Of a stretch of DNA of 64,000 nt, positions 1-9,941 are shown one piece after another. The notes below the pieces were generated by a model. It was given only the letters and a program-made list of their open reading frames with translations. It made no database searches and had not been told where the DNA came from. Source of the stretch: Methylobacterium sp. Leaf108 (GTDB lineage: Bacteria > Pseudomonadota > Alphaproteobacteria > Rhizobiales > Beijerinckiaceae); NCBI RefSeq assembly GCF_001423265.1, contig NZ_LMND01000006.1, positions 1-64,000 on the forward strand. The letters are read 5' to 3'. Position 1 is the stretch's first letter. Each line of letters begins with the position of its first letter. A program made the position numbers and the translations under genes.

Positions 1-13
1 GCCAGCGTTCTCC

Positions 14-56
14 GCTTGGCCAGCTGCGCTCGCCCGACCAGCTCCGCCGGCCAAGC
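14..56. repeat. Inverted repeat downstream of the truncated protease gene
   Basis: GCTTGGCC at 14-21 is repeated in inverse as GGCCAAGC at 49-56, with an inner AGCTG/CAGCT pair at 22-26 and 39-43, so the strand can fold into an interrupted hairpin. It lies just beyond the stop of the serralysin-like gene at 120. No T-run follows, so it is not a clear terminator. It could instead belong to a sequence that interrupted the protease gene. Positions 1-119 contain no gene I can support. Confidence 0.4.
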
Positions 57-119
57 TACCCGTGGTGGAGCGGCCTACCGCGCACTAACTTTACCCTTGG
101 ACCACCGCGTGGGGGCCGA

Positions 120-1013
120 TCAGATCGTGACGCCATGCGCGATCGCGTAGCCGCCCCGCAACGGCTCGGAGGTGGAGATCCAGCCGCCGCCGCCGATCTC
201 GTTCTCGAGGGTGGCGGCGCGCAGGTCGATCTTGGCCCGGCTGGTGCCGGCGTATTCGATCGTGTCGGAACCGCCGGTGTCCCAGATCGTCGTGTAGCCG
301 CGGTTGACGTCGACATCGTCGCTGAAGCGATAGGTGTCGTTGCCGGCGTTGCGCGCGCGCGCTCCATAGAGGTGCTGGAGGGCGGCGATGTCGATGGCGC
401 TGAAGGAGCCGGGCTGCGCGTTGACCGACGTGCCGGGATCGAAGGCGGCGGTGAACGGGTTGTCCTCCGCCAGGAACGACCACGTATAGCTCATCACCGT
501 ATTCAGTTGGGAGTTCAGGAAGGTCGTGCCCTGGTCGCCGGGTTCCTGGATGCCGGGCAGTTTCCCAAAGGTGCCGCCGTCCTGGTCATGGGAATGCTTC
601 AGGCCGAGGGCGTGGCCGAACTCATGAAACCAGGTCAGGGAAAATGTTCCGAGCCGAACGGCTTGCGCTGACCCGGCCACGTCCACGTTGATCCCCACGG
701 CGGTCTCGACGGAGGTCGTGCCCGCGGATGGCGTGCCGGACTCGCCGCCGCCGCCCAGGTCCAGCCTGAACATGATGTTGGCCGGCTCGTCCGTCTCGCG
801 GAACGTGAGGGCGGTGAAGGTTTCGACGTTGGCCACCACCTCACGGTGGAAGGGTTTCCAGTCACCCTCGTCGAAATCGTCGATCCCGTTCGCGTTGATG
901 TCGCCGAACTTGAAACCGATCGTGACCTCGGACCCAGACCAGGCTTGCCCCATCAGCAAACCGTTGACGACAGCATTTCCGGACGGCGGAGCCGCGATGC
1001 CCACTGAAGACAT
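120..1013 (-). CDS. Serralysin-like (M10B) metalloprotease, lacking the C-terminal RTX repeats
   Basis: Predicted zinc endopeptidase of the serralysin/matrixin clan, normally secreted by a type I system. The 297-residue product has the zinc site HEFGHALGLKH (His130, Glu131, His134, His140) and a Met-turn with SY after Met174. The fold continues to the family segment around GYAIAHGVTI, where the frame stops. Family members normally run on into GGxGxD calcium-binding RTX repeats and a C-terminal secretion signal, and I find neither in any frame down to position 1. There is no N-terminal signal peptide, as usual for the family. The ATG has AAGGA eight bases upstream. The upstream 130 bp is unusually AT-rich, which may indicate an acquired gene. 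The catalytic family is clear; secretion and activity are doubtful. Confidence 0.85.
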   Translation of the reverse strand: MSSVGIAAPPSGNAVVNGLLMGQAWSGSEVTIGFKFGDINANGIDDFDEGDWKPFHREVVANVETFTALTFRETDEPANIMFRLDLGGGGESGTPSAGTTSVETAVGINVDVAGSAQAVRLGTFSLTWFHEFGHALGLKHSHDQDGGTFGKLPGIQEPGDQGTTFLNSQLNTVMSYTWSFLAEDNPFTAAFDPGTSVNAQPGSFSAIDIAALQHLYGARARNAGNDTYRFSDDVDVNRGYTTIWDTGGSDTIEYAGTSRAKIDLRAATLENEIGGGGWISTSEPLRGGYAIAHGVTI

Positions 1014-1729
1014 ATGAAATCCTTGGAATGATTTGTATTATTTGCGATTTGTAGGTCTATCATAGATTCGCTACGGCGCTATAGCCTCAATCAGATAATA
1101 CAAATTCCGTCTTAGTCAGACTTAATAGGGGCCTAATAAATCATCGAAGATAATATGTCCCCCTATTTTGGGTTTACGGATGCACGATCGACCTTGATGG
1201 AGAATTTTATCTATTTGGGCTCGGGATCCGCGACCGGCCACCGACTGTCGCGGATCCCGCGTCCGCCCTGTCCAAGCAAAAAGCTCCAAGCAAAAAGCTG
1301 CATCCCTGTTTGCCCGCCGCCGGGCATGCGTGCGGTCTCACGCCGGGCATCGGCCCAACGCCCGCCCGACGTCGAGACGCGGACGATCCCGCCGAACCCG
1401 CGCCGATCGTCGACGCGCTCCTTGCCCCGCGGCTCCTTCGGCAGGCGCGAAGCGATCCCTTCGGACCGCTTCTCCATCACCGGGGAAGAGTCGCGAACGT
1501 GCCCGCCAAACCAACCCGATGCCTCCCGAGCCCCGCCGGGGGGCCCACGGTACGAACCCTTGCGCACCCACCCAACACGTCTCCGACGACGAAGCCGGGG
1601 CGCCGCTGTGGAGATTCCGGCCATCGGCCGGCGTCGTTTCGGCCACGTCCGGCCTCTTCGTAAGACAATGCGAAGATTCCCTGTCGTAGCCTATCGCCAA
1701 GGCGGTGTTGCCGGGAGGAATCGACGGAG
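1014..1729. other. Long intergenic stretch, AT-rich promoter side plus a 14-bp tandem duplication
   Basis: About 716 bp without a convincing gene. The first 130 bp are strikingly AT-rich for this genome and probably carry the protease promoter. The rest is GC-rich and has open frames without recognisable protein character. TCCAAGCAAAAAGC occurs twice in direct tandem at 1271-1284 and 1285-1298. A GGGAGGA element at 1713-1719 is the likely ribosome binding site of the next gene. Confidence 0.5.
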
Positions 1730-2329
1730 GTGAGCGAGGTCGTAACGCTCACGGCGACCACGCCGCTCGAGGGGCCGTCGTGGGGCGAGCACGGCCGGGT
1801 CGTGTCGCGGTTCGCCGGCGACGCGGGCGGCGCCACCGCTATCGAATTCGCCTTCGTCGTCTTCCCGCTGCTGACGCTCCTGCTCCTCGTCCTCGAAGTC
1901 GGCCTCGTCTATTGGACCGGGGCGGTGCTCGACAACGGCGTCCAGGCGACGGCCAGGACGTTCTATACCGACACCGGCGCCAGTGCCGCCTCGATGGTGG
2001 ACACGGTTCGCACCGGCATCTGCGAGCGCGCGAGCGGGCTCATCAACTGCGACCGCCTCAAGGTCGATCTCAGCTATTACGCGGACTTCTCGGCCGTCAC
2101 CGCACCCAGTCCCGTCGATCCGGCCACCAAGACCTGGCGGACCGGGTTCGGCACCGCCCACGGCTGCACCGAGGACAGCCGGATCGTGGTGGTGCGCGCC
2201 GCCCTCGCCCAGCAGAGCGTCCACAACGCCATCGCGGGCCTCGCCACCTTCTCGGACGGCAGCCGGCTGATCCAGTCGACCATGGTCGTCACCCTCGGGC
2301 GCCGGTCCACCGGGCTCACCGGATGCTGA
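1730..2329 (+). CDS. TadE-like pilus/pseudopilin protein
   Basis: A 199-residue protein with the TadE/TadG N-terminal signature: a short cytoplasmic segment, GGATAIEFAF with the conserved Glu39, then one hydrophobic helix (about 38-62), then a periplasmic domain. TadE-like proteins are processed like pilins and act as minor components of Flp/Tad pili at the inner membrane. The GTG start is chosen because AGGAGG-type bases lie about eleven bases upstream. The end overlaps the next gene, a second TadE-like protein, by seven bases, so the two are probably translationally coupled. No TadA ATPase or TadBC platform is in the window. Confidence 0.7.
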   Translation: MSEVVTLTATTPLEGPSWGEHGRVVSRFAGDAGGATAIEFAFVVFPLLTLLLLVLEVGLVYWTGAVLDNGVQATARTFYTDTGASAASMVDTVRTGICERASGLINCDRLKVDLSYYADFSAVTAPSPVDPATKTWRTGFGTAHGCTEDSRIVVVRAALAQQSVHNAIAGLATFSDGSRLIQSTMVVTLGRRSTGLTGC

Positions 2330-2997
2330 GCCGCGCGATCCTGCGCGCCGCCCTGGCGGGATGGCTCCGGCGTCGCACCGGTCCCGGCCGGGGACTGCGG
2401 CGGCGTTTCGCAGGCGACGAGGACGGCCTCGCCATCCTCGAATTCGCGCTGATCCTGCCGGTCCTGCTCATGACCTACATCGGGACGATCGAGGTCTCGA
2501 ACATGATGGGCACCTTGCGCAAGCTCGACCTCTTCACCCAGACCGTGGGCGATTTCGCCGGGAGCGTCGCCGTGGCCAGCCGGGCGGAGATCGACGGCAT
2601 GTTCGCGGCCTCGAAGGTGGTCGTGCAGCCCCTGGACGATTCCGGCATCACCATCGTCGTCAGCGCGGTGGGCGTCCTCGGCACCGTCCCATCGGGGGTC
2701 ATGCGGGTGTGTTCGAGCGTCGCCGGTGCCAATGCGACGGCGCGGCCGGTGGGAGACACGCCGGCGGTCGCCCTGCCCGCGGACCAGCGGGTCGGCGGCG
2801 CGCGCATGCTCCTGGTCGAGACCCGCATGCCCTATCGGCCCATCGCCGGCTCGACCTTCACCGCCCTGTTCGGGCAGGTCCTGAGCAACATCGTCTTCTC
2901 GCGGCAGATCTACTGGCCGGTCCGCGTGGGCCTGCGCTACCACAGCCAGGCCCCCGAAGTGGTCCTGCCCGGCGGCGGCCCCTGCCCGGCCTCCTGA
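2323..2997 (+). CDS. Second TadE/TadG-like pilus assembly protein
   Basis: A 224-residue protein with the same plan as its upstream neighbour: an Arg-rich N-terminus, LAILEFALILP with the conserved Glu40, a transmembrane helix at about 37-58, then a roughly 165-residue extracytoplasmic region. Its ATG lies inside the end of the previous gene, so the pair are probably co-translated. The product is inferred to be an inner-membrane minor pseudopilin of a Flp/Tad system. The frame is open further upstream, but the overlap start fits the family N-terminus best. Confidence 0.7.
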   Translation: MLSRAILRAALAGWLRRRTGPGRGLRRRFAGDEDGLAILEFALILPVLLMTYIGTIEVSNMMGTLRKLDLFTQTVGDFAGSVAVASRAEIDGMFAASKVVVQPLDDSGITIVVSAVGVLGTVPSGVMRVCSSVAGANATARPVGDTPAVALPADQRVGGARMLLVETRMPYRPIAGSTFTALFGQVLSNIVFSRQIYWPVRVGLRYHSQAPEVVLPGGGPCPAS

Positions 2998-3152
2998 GGG
3001 CACGGGACGTCGGCTTCCCTCCGCGCGGGTATTCGCGGCCGGTCATCAACCGGCCATCAACCTTTCCGTGGCACGACGGAGAACCCGCCCGCCTCGGGTG
3101 TCCCCTGGCCGGGACGCCCACCGGGGCCGACGCCCGACGTCAGGGAGCCCCT

Positions 3153-4247
3153 GTGCCGATGATCGCGCTCATCCTCGACGACGCCGTCCTGAACAACGTC
3201 CTGATGGCCGAGGCCATCCGGTCGATACCCGATTGCGTCCCGAAGGATTTCACGGACCCGTTCGCGGCCCTGGCCTTCGTCGAGGCGCACGGGGCCGAGA
3301 TCGGCATCGCGATCACCGACTACGACATGCCGGGGATGAACGGCGTCGGCTTCGTCAAGGCCGTGCGGCAGGTGCCGGGGTTCGCGCACGTGCCCATCGT
3401 CATGGTGACGAGCATGGACCAGCGCGCCCTGCGCCGCGAGGCGCTGGAGGCCGGGGCCACCGACTTCCTGGCCAAGCCCTTCGAGGCCTTCGAGGTCCGC
3501 GCCCGCGTCGCCAACCTGCTCGAACTGAACCGGGCGCGACTGGAACAGGTCGACCGGGCCGCCTGGCTCGACCGCGAGGTCCGCGCCGCCACCGCCACCA
3601 TCGAGGCGCGCGAGCGCGAGATCGTGACGATGCTCATGAAGGCCGCCGAGCACCGCGACACCGAAACCGGCAACCACGTCGCGCGGGTGGCGAGCTACGT
3701 CGCCCTCATCGCCCGGGGGCTCGGCTTCGACGAGGCGCAGGCCCGTCAGCTCAGCCTCGCCTCCACCATGCACGACGTCGGCAAGATCAGCGTCCCCGAC
3801 GCGATCCTGCTCAAGCCGGGGCCGCTGACGCCGGTGGAGAGGGCGGAGATGGAGCTCCACGCCGACCGCGGCCGGCGCATCCTCGAGGGCAGTTCCTCGC
3901 GCATGGTCCAGATCGCCGCCGAGATCGCCGGCACCCACCACGAGCGCTGGGACGGCACCGGCTACCCCTGGGGCCTGCGCGGCGAGGCCATCCCCCTCAG
4001 CGGCCGGATCGTCGCCGTCGCCGACGTGTTCGACGCCCTCACCTCGGCGCGGCCCTACAAGGCGGCCTGGCCGCGCGAGGAGGCCCTCGCCTTCCTGTCG
4101 GAGCAGGCCGGCCGGCACTTCGACCCGCGCTGCGTGGCGGCCCTGCTGGCGACGATCGATGCGACCGACGGCTCCCTCGATCCGGCCGAACGGGCCGAGG
4201 AAAGCCGGGCGCGCATGGCGCTGGCCCGTCCCCCGGATGCGGCCTGA
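3153..4247 (+). CDS. Response regulator with HD-GYP domain (putative cyclic-di-GMP phosphodiesterase)
   Basis: A two-domain cytoplasmic regulator of 364 residues. The N-terminal receiver (about 3-120) has the acidic pair DD at 9-10, phospho-acceptor Asp56 in TDYDMPGMNG and Lys in LAKPF. A short helical linker leads to an HD-GYP domain with HDVGK at 207-211 and GYP at 270-272. HD-GYP proteins hydrolyse cyclic di-GMP to pGpG or GMP, and phosphorylation should control this. The GTG start is six bases after a GGGA element; an ATG two codons on is equally possible. It lies between TadE-like and TadG-like genes, suggesting c-di-GMP control of pilus-linked attachment; that link is inference. Confidence 0.85.
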   Translation: MPMIALILDDAVLNNVLMAEAIRSIPDCVPKDFTDPFAALAFVEAHGAEIGIAITDYDMPGMNGVGFVKAVRQVPGFAHVPIVMVTSMDQRALRREALEAGATDFLAKPFEAFEVRARVANLLELNRARLEQVDRAAWLDREVRAATATIEAREREIVTMLMKAAEHRDTETGNHVARVASYVALIARGLGFDEAQARQLSLASTMHDVGKISVPDAILLKPGPLTPVERAEMELHADRGRRILEGSSSRMVQIAAEIAGTHHERWDGTGYPWGLRGEAIPLSGRIVAVADVFDALTSARPYKAAWPREEALAFLSEQAGRHFDPRCVAALLATIDATDGSLDPAERAEESRARMALARPPDAA

Positions 4248-4248
4248 G

Positions 4249-4347
4249 ACGGTTCCCGCTTGAATCGAGCGGGACCCGCATCACCGAGCCCGGGTGGCGC
4301 CTGAGCGAAGCCCATGTCCGCATCACGACGTGATCAACCGGAAATGG
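4249..4347. repeat. Dispersed 99-bp repeat, copy A
   Basis: This segment is about 89 percent identical (11 mismatches in 99, no gaps) to 44921-45019, in the same orientation. It begins with an imperfect hairpin, CGGTTCCCGCT and AGCGGGACCCG around a seven-base loop, followed by a block of 35 bases (positions 51-85 of the unit, starting GCCTGAGCGA) that differs at only one position between the copies. It sits directly after the HD-GYP stop codon. It looks like a REP-like, non-coding, genus-specific repeat. Confidence 0.75.
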
Positions 4348-4578
4348 TCAGACGCGAACGCTCCGTCGTTTCGGTCGCCGCTTTCCGCCGGTCGCGGTGC
4401 CGGAGGCGATGTTGCCGCGCTGACGACATCGCTCCGGTGACATCGCCAAGCCATGGCAAATATCCGGTTACGCTAACGATTTGTTCGTCTTTCGGGAAAT
4501 CCTCGAAAAATCGACCTTTGTCTTCACGGAATCGCAGAACGTTTCGGCGCTACCTCGTCTCCATAAGGAGTGCGTGGA
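4348..4578. promoter_or_regulatory. Upstream region of the TadG-like gene
   Basis: About 230 bp with no gene. The last 120 bp are clearly less GC-rich than the surroundings, which suits a promoter, but I cannot fix a -35/-10 pair with confidence. AAGGAG at 4565-4570 is the ribosome binding site for the ATG at 4579. Confidence 0.4.
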
Positions 4579-5955
4579 ATGATCCGTTGGTTGAGGGACG
4601 CGGCCGGTAATCGCGACGGCGGCGTGATGCTGATCTTCGCGCTTTCGCTGCCGATCCTGCTGGCCGTGAGCGCGGCGGCCCTCGAATACGGGTCCATCGT
4701 CAAGCGGCGCGGCGAACTCCAGCGCGCCGCCGACAGCGGCAGCATCGCCGGGGTCAACCAGTTCAAGCTCGCCAATGCCGACGACGCCTCTTCCGTGCAG
4801 GTGGCGATCGCCACCGCCCAGACCCAGGCGGCGGTGCAGGCCACCGCCGGGGCCACGCTCCAGGCTGCGGCGCAGGTGCTCGGGAACCATTCGAGCGTGC
4901 AGGTCACGCTCACCGAGACCGTGCCCCTGGCCATGGGCAAGCTGCTCGCGATGTCGGAGATGACGATCAAGGTGCAATCGACGGCCAAGCTGTCGGGGAC
5001 GACGCGCCTGTGCCTGCTCGCCCTCGATCCCGCCGCGCGCGGCGCCTTCCACCTCGAATCCTCGGCGCGGATCACGGCGGGCGACTGCTCGCTCTACTCG
5101 AACTCGCGCCACGCCTCCGGCATCGAGGGCGAGAGCAACGCGGTCGCCCGCGCCCTCTCGACCTGCTCGGCCGGCGGCTACACCGGCAACAAGGCGAGCT
5201 TCATGCCGCCGCCGGCCACCGACTGCCCGGTGCTCAAGGACCCGCTCGCCGACCGTGCCGGCCCGTCGCTCGGCCTCTGCAAGATCCTGCCGCTGTGGTA
5301 CAACCCCAAGATGCTGTTCGACGGGATCGACAGCCCGCTCTACGGCACCCAGGTGGTCAGCACCACGGCGACCCTGGAGCCGGGCACCTATTGCGGCGGC
5401 CTGCACATCACCAAGGGCGCCAAGGTCACGCTCAAGCCCGGCATCTACATCATGTCCGGCGGGCCCCTGGTGGTGGACAAGGGGTCGTCGTTCACCGGCA
5501 CCAACACCGGCTTCTACTTCACAGGCCTGCGCGCCGGCCTGCTGTTCGACGAAGACAGCGTCATCAGCCTGACCGCGCCCAAGGACGGCATCATGGCGGG
5601 ACTGCTGTTCTTCGAGGACCGCGCCCTCATCAACCTCCTGCCGCTGCCGCCGCCCCTCAGCGGCAAGGGGCCCGCGCCGTCCGTGATCGGGGCCGTCGTC
5701 GGCCTGCGCGAGTACCGGATCATCAGCAACGAGGCCCGCAACCTGCTGGGCACCATCTACCTGCCCGCCGGCCGCCTCATCATCGACTCGAAGAAGCCCA
5801 TCGCCGACCAGTCGGCCTACACGGTGATCATCGCCCGGATGATCAACCTCTACGACGGGCCCGACCTCGTCCTCAACGCCCGCTACGGCACCACCGATAT
5901 CCCCGTCCCCGAGGGCGTCGGCCCGAGCTCGGCCGATACCGTGCTGTCGCACTGA
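4579..5955 (+). CDS. TadG-like Flp pilus assembly protein
   Basis: A 458-residue protein starting with the TadG signature: short N-terminus, GGVMLIFALSLPILLAVSAAA as the single transmembrane helix (about 14-36), then ALEYGSIVKRRGELQRAAD, where the pseudopilin-like helix continues. The long periplasmic part is not a von Willebrand domain; it has Gly- and hydrophobic-rich segments around residues 260-400 suggestive of beta-structure. The ATG is eight bases after AAGGAG; a GTG three codons upstream overlaps that site and is rejected. TadG anchors the Tad machine or pilus to the envelope. It has its own upstream region and is probably a separate transcription unit. Confidence 0.7.
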   Translation: MIRWLRDAAGNRDGGVMLIFALSLPILLAVSAAALEYGSIVKRRGELQRAADSGSIAGVNQFKLANADDASSVQVAIATAQTQAAVQATAGATLQAAAQVLGNHSSVQVTLTETVPLAMGKLLAMSEMTIKVQSTAKLSGTTRLCLLALDPAARGAFHLESSARITAGDCSLYSNSRHASGIEGESNAVARALSTCSAGGYTGNKASFMPPPATDCPVLKDPLADRAGPSLGLCKILPLWYNPKMLFDGIDSPLYGTQVVSTTATLEPGTYCGGLHITKGAKVTLKPGIYIMSGGPLVVDKGSSFTGTNTGFYFTGLRAGLLFDEDSVISLTAPKDGIMAGLLFFEDRALINLLPLPPPLSGKGPAPSVIGAVVGLREYRIISNEARNLLGTIYLPAGRLIIDSKKPIADQSAYTVIIARMINLYDGPDLVLNARYGTTDIPVPEGVGPSSADTVLSH

Positions 5956-6054
5956 TCCCTCCCGGCCCGGAGGCCGCCGGCGAGGATTTTAAGACGGCGA
6001 CAACCGTCCCGGCCCTACGCTCGGCCACCCCAGGCCGGGGCCGAGACACCGTCG

Positions 6055-8766
<2,712 letters not shown>

Positions 8767-8771
8767 GGCGC

Positions 8772-9323
8772 TCAGAACAGGTCCGGCAGGTCGCTCAGAC
8801 GCGGGGCGACCCGGTCCTTGTCCGAGAGTTGTGCCTCCGCTTCCGCGACGGGCCAGGCGATGCCGACCTCGGGGTCGTTCCACGCCAGGGCGCGGTCGTG
8901 GGCGCGGCTGTAGTAGGCGTCGACCTTGTAGGCGACCATCGTCCCCGGCTCCAGGGTGCAGAACCCGTGCGCGAAGCCCGCCGGCACGAACAGCTGCTCG
9001 CCGTTCTCCGCGTCGAGACGCACCGCCACGTGGCGCCCGAAGGTGGGCGAGGCCCGGCGCAGGTCCACCGCGACATCGAGGATGCTGCCGGAAAGGACCC
9101 GGATCAGCTTGGCCTGCGCCGCCGGCGCGATCTGGAAGTGCAGGCCGCGGATCGTGCCCTGCGGCGCCGAGAACGACTGGTTGTCCTGCACGAACACGTT
9201 CGCGATGCCGGCGTCCGCCAGGACGTCCGCCCGGAAGGTCTCGCTGAACCAGCCGCGCGCGTCGCCGTGGCGGACGGGGACCACGCGCTTGACCGCGGGG
9301 ATGTCGGTTTCGATCACGCGCAT
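8772..9323 (-). CDS. rfbC: dTDP-4-dehydrorhamnose 3,5-epimerase
   Basis: RmlC/RfbC cupin that epimerises C3 and C5 of dTDP-4-keto-6-deoxyglucose in dTDP-L-rhamnose synthesis, for surface polysaccharide. The 183 residues match the family: RGWFSETFR, GTIRGLHFQ with catalytic-base His62, FVPAGFAHGF and YKVDAYYS. The ATG follows AGGAGAG by about seven bases. The other rfb genes (rfbA, rfbB, rfbD) are not in the window, so it stands alone here. It converges on the hybrid kinase, with stop codons about five bases apart. Confidence 0.9.
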   Translation of the reverse strand: MRVIETDIPAVKRVVPVRHGDARGWFSETFRADVLADAGIANVFVQDNQSFSAPQGTIRGLHFQIAPAAQAKLIRVLSGSILDVAVDLRRASPTFGRHVAVRLDAENGEQLFVPAGFAHGFCTLEPGTMVAYKVDAYYSRAHDRALAWNDPEVGIAWPVAEAEAQLSDKDRVAPRLSDLPDLF

Positions 9324-9474
9324 CGTTCGTCTCTCCTGCTCCGGGGCGCCCGGCGGTCGCGGGGGTTCTCGGGACGATCGGCCCCCCGCGTCAAGCCCGC
9401 TTGCCCGATCCGCCGGCCCCACGCTATGCCCTCGCCCGACGCGCCGGAGCGGCGCCGACGACAGGAGCGGGACC

Positions 9475-9903
9475 TTGGTATCCATACGACGCGCGCATGT
9501 CGTCCTCGCGGCCACGCTGCTGGCGGGCCTGTCCGTGCCGGGTCTCGCCGTGGCGCAGAAGGCGGCGGACGCCACCGGGATGTGGCTGACCGAGGGCGGC
9601 GACTCGAAGATCCGCATCGGCCGCTGCGGCGGCGGCTTCTGCGGCACCATCGCCAGCACCTCCGGCACGGGCGTCGATTCCAACAATCCGGACGCGTCGT
9701 TGAAGAACCGCAGCCTCGTCGGCGTCCAGATCATGAACGTGCGTTCGGCCACCGCCGACGGCTATGACGGAACCCTCTACAACCCCAAGGACGGCAAGAC
9801 CTACTCGGGCAGTCTCAAGATCAAGGGCCCCGATACACTGGAAGTGGCCGGCTGCGTCATGAGCGTGTTCTGCAAGCGCCAGACCTGGAAGCGGGTGAAC
9901 TGA
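9475..9903 (+). CDS. Exported DUF2147 family protein
   Basis: A 142-residue protein with a signal peptide (about residues 7-26, ending AVAQ) and one DUF2147 domain: GMWLTEGGDSKIRI, a Cys-rich segment GRCGGGFCGTI, then YNPKDGKTYSGSL and a C-terminal CKRQTWKR. DUF2147 proteins are small periplasmic beta-barrel proteins of unknown function. I chose TTG because AGGAG lies seven bases upstream and it starts directly before the signal peptide; no ATG or GTG fits. It converges with alaS. Confidence 0.8.
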   Translation: MVSIRRAHVVLAATLLAGLSVPGLAVAQKAADATGMWLTEGGDSKIRIGRCGGGFCGTIASTSGTGVDSNNPDASLKNRSLVGVQIMNVRSATADGYDGTLYNPKDGKTYSGSLKIKGPDTLEVAGCVMSVFCKRQTWKRVN

Positions 9904-9941
9904 ACTTTTCCGACATCGAGCCGTAAGGGCGGCGGCCGGCT

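Noticed and set aside
14..56. Integron attC-like folded site
   Set aside because: The hairpin is there, but the core-site consensus (GTTRRRY and its partner) is not matched at the expected positions.
1..119. Possible end of an insertion sequence beyond the truncated protease
   Set aside because: The bases after the stop and the inverted repeat are suggestive, but there is no transposase and the segment is too short to identify, so I do not call an element.
1155..1733. A 192-codon open frame in the first intergenic region
   Set aside because: Composition is Arg/Pro/Ser-rich, several frames are open at once, and I see no domain, membrane segment or ribosome site.
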